This document shows positions 34,852-36,760 of a stretch of 36,760 nucleotides of DNA, piece by piece. Source of the stretch: Flavobacterium sp. A45 (GTDB lineage Bacteria; Bacteroidota; Bacteroidia; Flavobacteriales; Flavobacteriaceae). The position numbers and the translations under genes were made by a program. Location of the stretch: positions 1 to 36,760 of the forward strand of contig NZ_MUNX01000048.1 in the NCBI RefSeq assembly GCF_002001005.1, given 5' to 3'. Within the stretch, counting starts at the first letter, position 1. The number at the start of each line of letters is the position of its first letter. The notes under the pieces were generated by a model. That model had not been told where the DNA came from. It made no database searches and saw only the letters and a list, made by a program, of their open reading frames with translations.

Positions 34852-36516
34852 TTAATTTTCTCCAATCAAAAATCCGGAAACATTCCAAGCACTGCTGCTG
34901 TTGCCTTCTGGTTTCCCTATCGGGATAGAAACGCGTATTGTATGTTTTCCAGGGGAAAGATTTCCTAAATCAATCAAATTTGGATTTGTTGTTGTACCCG
35001 GACACCAGTTTGAACGGCTCAAATCCGATGAGGATAATCCGTTGCCAAAATTTCCTGAAGCTGGATTGCTCAATCGGTATGAACCGCAATCAGTGCGCCA
35101 AGGTGTGAATTCAAATACTTCCTTTCCGTCAATCAGAATGGTGTTCTTCTTCTGCAAAAACTCATCACCGTTTTCCCAACCTCCGTGACCGGTTGTGGTG
35201 TAACTCAATTTGAAACTTTTGTATCCTTGTGGTACTTCAAAAGTCATTTCGAGTCCTTTTTCGTTGTCAAACATTGTAGAGTATTCCTGTCCCGCCATTT
35301 CCATTACGTTCAACGTATTAAAAAGAGGTAAAATGAAATTGTCTTTGGGGTTGTTATCTTCCCCTTGGTGAATCGAGATGTTCAAACTCGCTTTGTGACC
35401 ACCTGCATCATAATTCCCTATAAACATTCCTATATATACTTCTTGATTGCTTAATTTGGGTTGTAATAGTGAGATTTCCTGACGATAGATGACACTGTCT
35501 TGCCAAGCTTTATTTTTTAGTTCTAAATAGTTGAAATGCTTCACGCCAAAAGGGGTGAAAAAACGCATCATTTCCAATAAAGGTGTATAATCATTCGTTG
35601 ACACGACACCTTGATATTTTTTTCCGTTTCCGTTTTCATAAACTGGCAATGTGTTGGCTCCATTTTTCAATCCATCAAAAAAGGACTGTTTTTTATCCAT
35701 TGGAATCATAAAAACCGAACCGGTTCTGTCGTAAGCATCACCATTCGATTGTTGGGTAACATCAGCATAAATGGTACTTCCTTTTTTTATTTCAGGAAAT
35801 TTTATTTTTCGAACAATTACTGTTCCGCTTGCAAATCGGAAAATGCTGTCATTCGATTTGGCATCGGAAACAAAATGAATTTTTTCTTTGTTGAAAATGG
35901 GTATGTTCACAAAACGACTTTTCCAGAGTAAATCTTTATAGGTTAATTGGTCAACGGTTTGCACTTTAGGAATTGCCAAAATGGAAGGAATTGTTTTTAG
36001 ATTCTCAATTTTAGTGGCAGTCAAAGTGCTATTTCCATTGCGGATGGTTTCGAGTACCAAACCTAAATTTTGTCCCAAAACTCCAGGCCCTCCTTTCAAG
36101 CCTAATTCGTTGGTGTACCAAATTTCAATTTTGTTGGAGTTTACCGAAGTAGTTGCTTTTTTGCAAGTGTAATTAAGGATTTTTTTGGTTTCATTGCTGA
36201 ATTCAAATTTTTGTTTTCCCAAAGCTTCACTGTCTTGACTTAGAATTGATTTATCTTTTTTCAAGTCTGCCAATTGGGTAATGGTTTGCGCATTAAAATT
36301 AACAAAAGTCTGTTCGAATGGATAATCAGCTTTCTGTTGCATGATTTTGTCAGTCGTAATTAAACTCAAGTCTTTGGAAGCAAAAATAAACATCAAATTT
36401 TGGTTTTCAACTATTTTTCCGTTTGAACTTCTTTGATATGTAATTTTAATTGCTTTTTGTGCAAAAGACATCGTAATAGCACAAAATGTCAATAAGGTTA
36501 ATATGGTTTTTTTCAT
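34852..36516 (-). CDS. PNGase F-like amidase with N-terminal GLPGLI-like domain
   Basis: Exported 554-residue protein with signal peptide MKKTILTLLTFCAITMSFAQ. Residues about 21-175 resemble the GLPGLI family of Bacteroidota: NYTCKKATTS near 115-124, IEIWYTNELG near 130-139, and GQNLGLVLE near 148-156 at the GLPGLI motif. From about 205 on is a two-jelly-roll PNGase. GDAYDRTGSVF has Asp263 at the catalytic Asp60 position of PNGase F. TTGHGGWENGDEF has Glu452 as the likely Glu206 equivalent. FTPWRTDC and SSDLSRSNWCPG follow. The Glu118 position is Gly367. An N-terminal extra domain is also known in PNGase F-II of Elizabethkingia, so it may be of that type. It is first in a reverse-strand operon with an operator palindrome in its leader. 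Confidence 0.85.
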   Translation of the reverse strand: MKKTILTLLTFCAITMSFAQKAIKITYQRSSNGKIVENQNLMFIFASKDLSLITTDKIMQQKADYPFEQTFVNFNAQTITQLADLKKDKSILSQDSEALGKQKFEFSNETKKILNYTCKKATTSVNSNKIEIWYTNELGLKGGPGVLGQNLGLVLETIRNGNSTLTATKIENLKTIPSILAIPKVQTVDQLTYKDLLWKSRFVNIPIFNKEKIHFVSDAKSNDSIFRFASGTVIVRKIKFPEIKKGSTIYADVTQQSNGDAYDRTGSVFMIPMDKKQSFFDGLKNGANTLPVYENGNGKKYQGVVSTNDYTPLLEMMRFFTPFGVKHFNYLELKNKAWQDSVIYRQEISLLQPKLSNQEVYIGMFIGNYDAGGHKASLNISIHQGEDNNPKDNFILPLFNTLNVMEMAGQEYSTMFDNEKGLEMTFEVPQGYKSFKLSYTTTGHGGWENGDEFLQKKNTILIDGKEVFEFTPWRTDCGSYRLSNPASGNFGNGLSSSDLSRSNWCPGTTTNPNLIDLGNLSPGKHTIRVSIPIGKPEGNSSSAWNVSGFLIGEN

Positions 36517-36566
36517 GTAATTGTTTTGTTTGGATGGTTAAGAAAGAAAAAAATGATAGAAGCGCC

Positions 36567-36578
36567 TAAAACGTTTTA
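36567..36578. promoter_or_regulatory. Putative LacI-type operator of the reverse-strand PNGase unit
   Basis: TAAAACGTTTTA is identical to the palindrome at 284-295. It lies about 50 bp upstream of the reverse-strand start codon and about 9 bp downstream of a TATATTTG -7 element, so a bound repressor would cover the transcription start. Confidence 0.65.
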
Positions 36579-36586
36579 CCAAAAAA

Positions 36587-36594
36587 CAAATATA
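36587..36594 (-). promoter_or_regulatory. -7 element of the reverse-strand PNGase promoter
   Basis: On the reverse strand the sequence reads TATATTTG, an exact match to TAnnTTTG and identical to the element ahead of the LacI-family gene. No TTG at ideal -33 spacing is evident. Confidence 0.5.
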
Positions 36595-36725
36595 ATTAAA
36601 TACTATATATAAAAGTAGCGTTAAGTAATATAATTATTTGAAAACATTATATGAACATATTGTTTTTTTTTATTAAAAAAAAAGATGATTTTGTTCACTT
36701 ATTTGTTGAAAATCAATTCATTTGC

Positions 36726-36737
36726 TATAACGTTTTA
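36726..36737. promoter_or_regulatory. Operator-like palindrome at the right edge
   Basis: TATAACGTTTTA differs from the perfect locus palindrome at one position and shares the flanking C and G. It could belong to a divergent gene outside the window or act with the copy at 36567-36578. Confidence 0.45.
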
Positions 36738-36760
36738 GGTTTTAATATAATTTATATGAG

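Larger units (their letters stand above)
36517..36760. other. Right intergenic region
   Basis: No gene is visible. The region contains the promoter and operator of the reverse-strand PNGase unit, and near its end a second operator-like palindrome. Such a layout suggests a divergently transcribed gene just beyond the window that could be under the same control. Confidence 0.5.

Overview
The window is a large glycan-utilisation locus from an AT-rich Bacteroidota genome, most likely Flavobacterium or a close relative. This rests on four things: a SusC/SusD pair, many exported hydrolases whose signal peptides end in ...SQ or ...AQ, the absence of Shine-Dalgarno sequences, and TAnnTTTG promoter elements. 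There are no tRNA or rRNA genes, insertion sequences, integrases or CRISPR arrays, and essentially the whole span serves one metabolic purpose.

Layout. (A) 478-9001 (+): GH29 fucosidase, L-fucose mutarotase, L-fucose dehydrogenase-like SDR, GH110 alpha-galactosidase, GH2 beta-galactosidase and a second GH29, closed by a strong terminator hairpin (9013-9050). (B) 9170-25282 (+): GH38-like alpha-mannosidase, GH3 with PA14, a GH95-like (alpha/alpha)6 enzyme, a parallel beta-helix protein, a PNGase F-like amidase, GH20 hexosaminidase with PA14, a 420-bp gap with a possible gene remnant, then a beta-xylosidase-type GH3 and a terminator. (C) 25736-26749 (+): a LacI-family regulator behind its own promoter and operator. 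(D) 27024-31949 (+): susC-susD and a terminator. (E) 36516-32429 (-): a long PNGase with an N-terminal GLPGLI-like domain, a third GH29 and an M28 aminopeptidase, running convergently towards susD and separated from it by a bidirectional hairpin.

How it fits together (inference). The two PNGase-type amidases, three fucosidases, beta-galactosidase, beta-hexosaminidase, beta-xylosidase-type GH3, alpha-mannosidase and aminopeptidase are the set needed to take apart fucosylated, xylosylated N-glycans and their peptides, as in plant, algal or invertebrate glycoproteins. SusC/D would import the glycans or glycopeptides, the mostly periplasmic enzymes would trim them, and the mutarotase and SDR would start oxidative fucose catabolism in the cytoplasm. 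GH110, the GH95-like enzyme and the beta-helix protein are not explained by a classical plant N-glycan and suggest a more decorated substrate.

A palindrome TAAAACGTTTTA, with the central CG typical of LacI-family operators, recurs at the left edge, before the lacI-type gene and at the right edge. This suggests that one repressor controls the whole locus. The most distinctive points are the GLPGLI-PNGase fusion, the replacement by Gly in both PNGases of the residue matching Glu118 of PNGase F, altered catalytic positions in the GH95-like enzyme, and an Asn in place of the catalytic Lys in the SDR.
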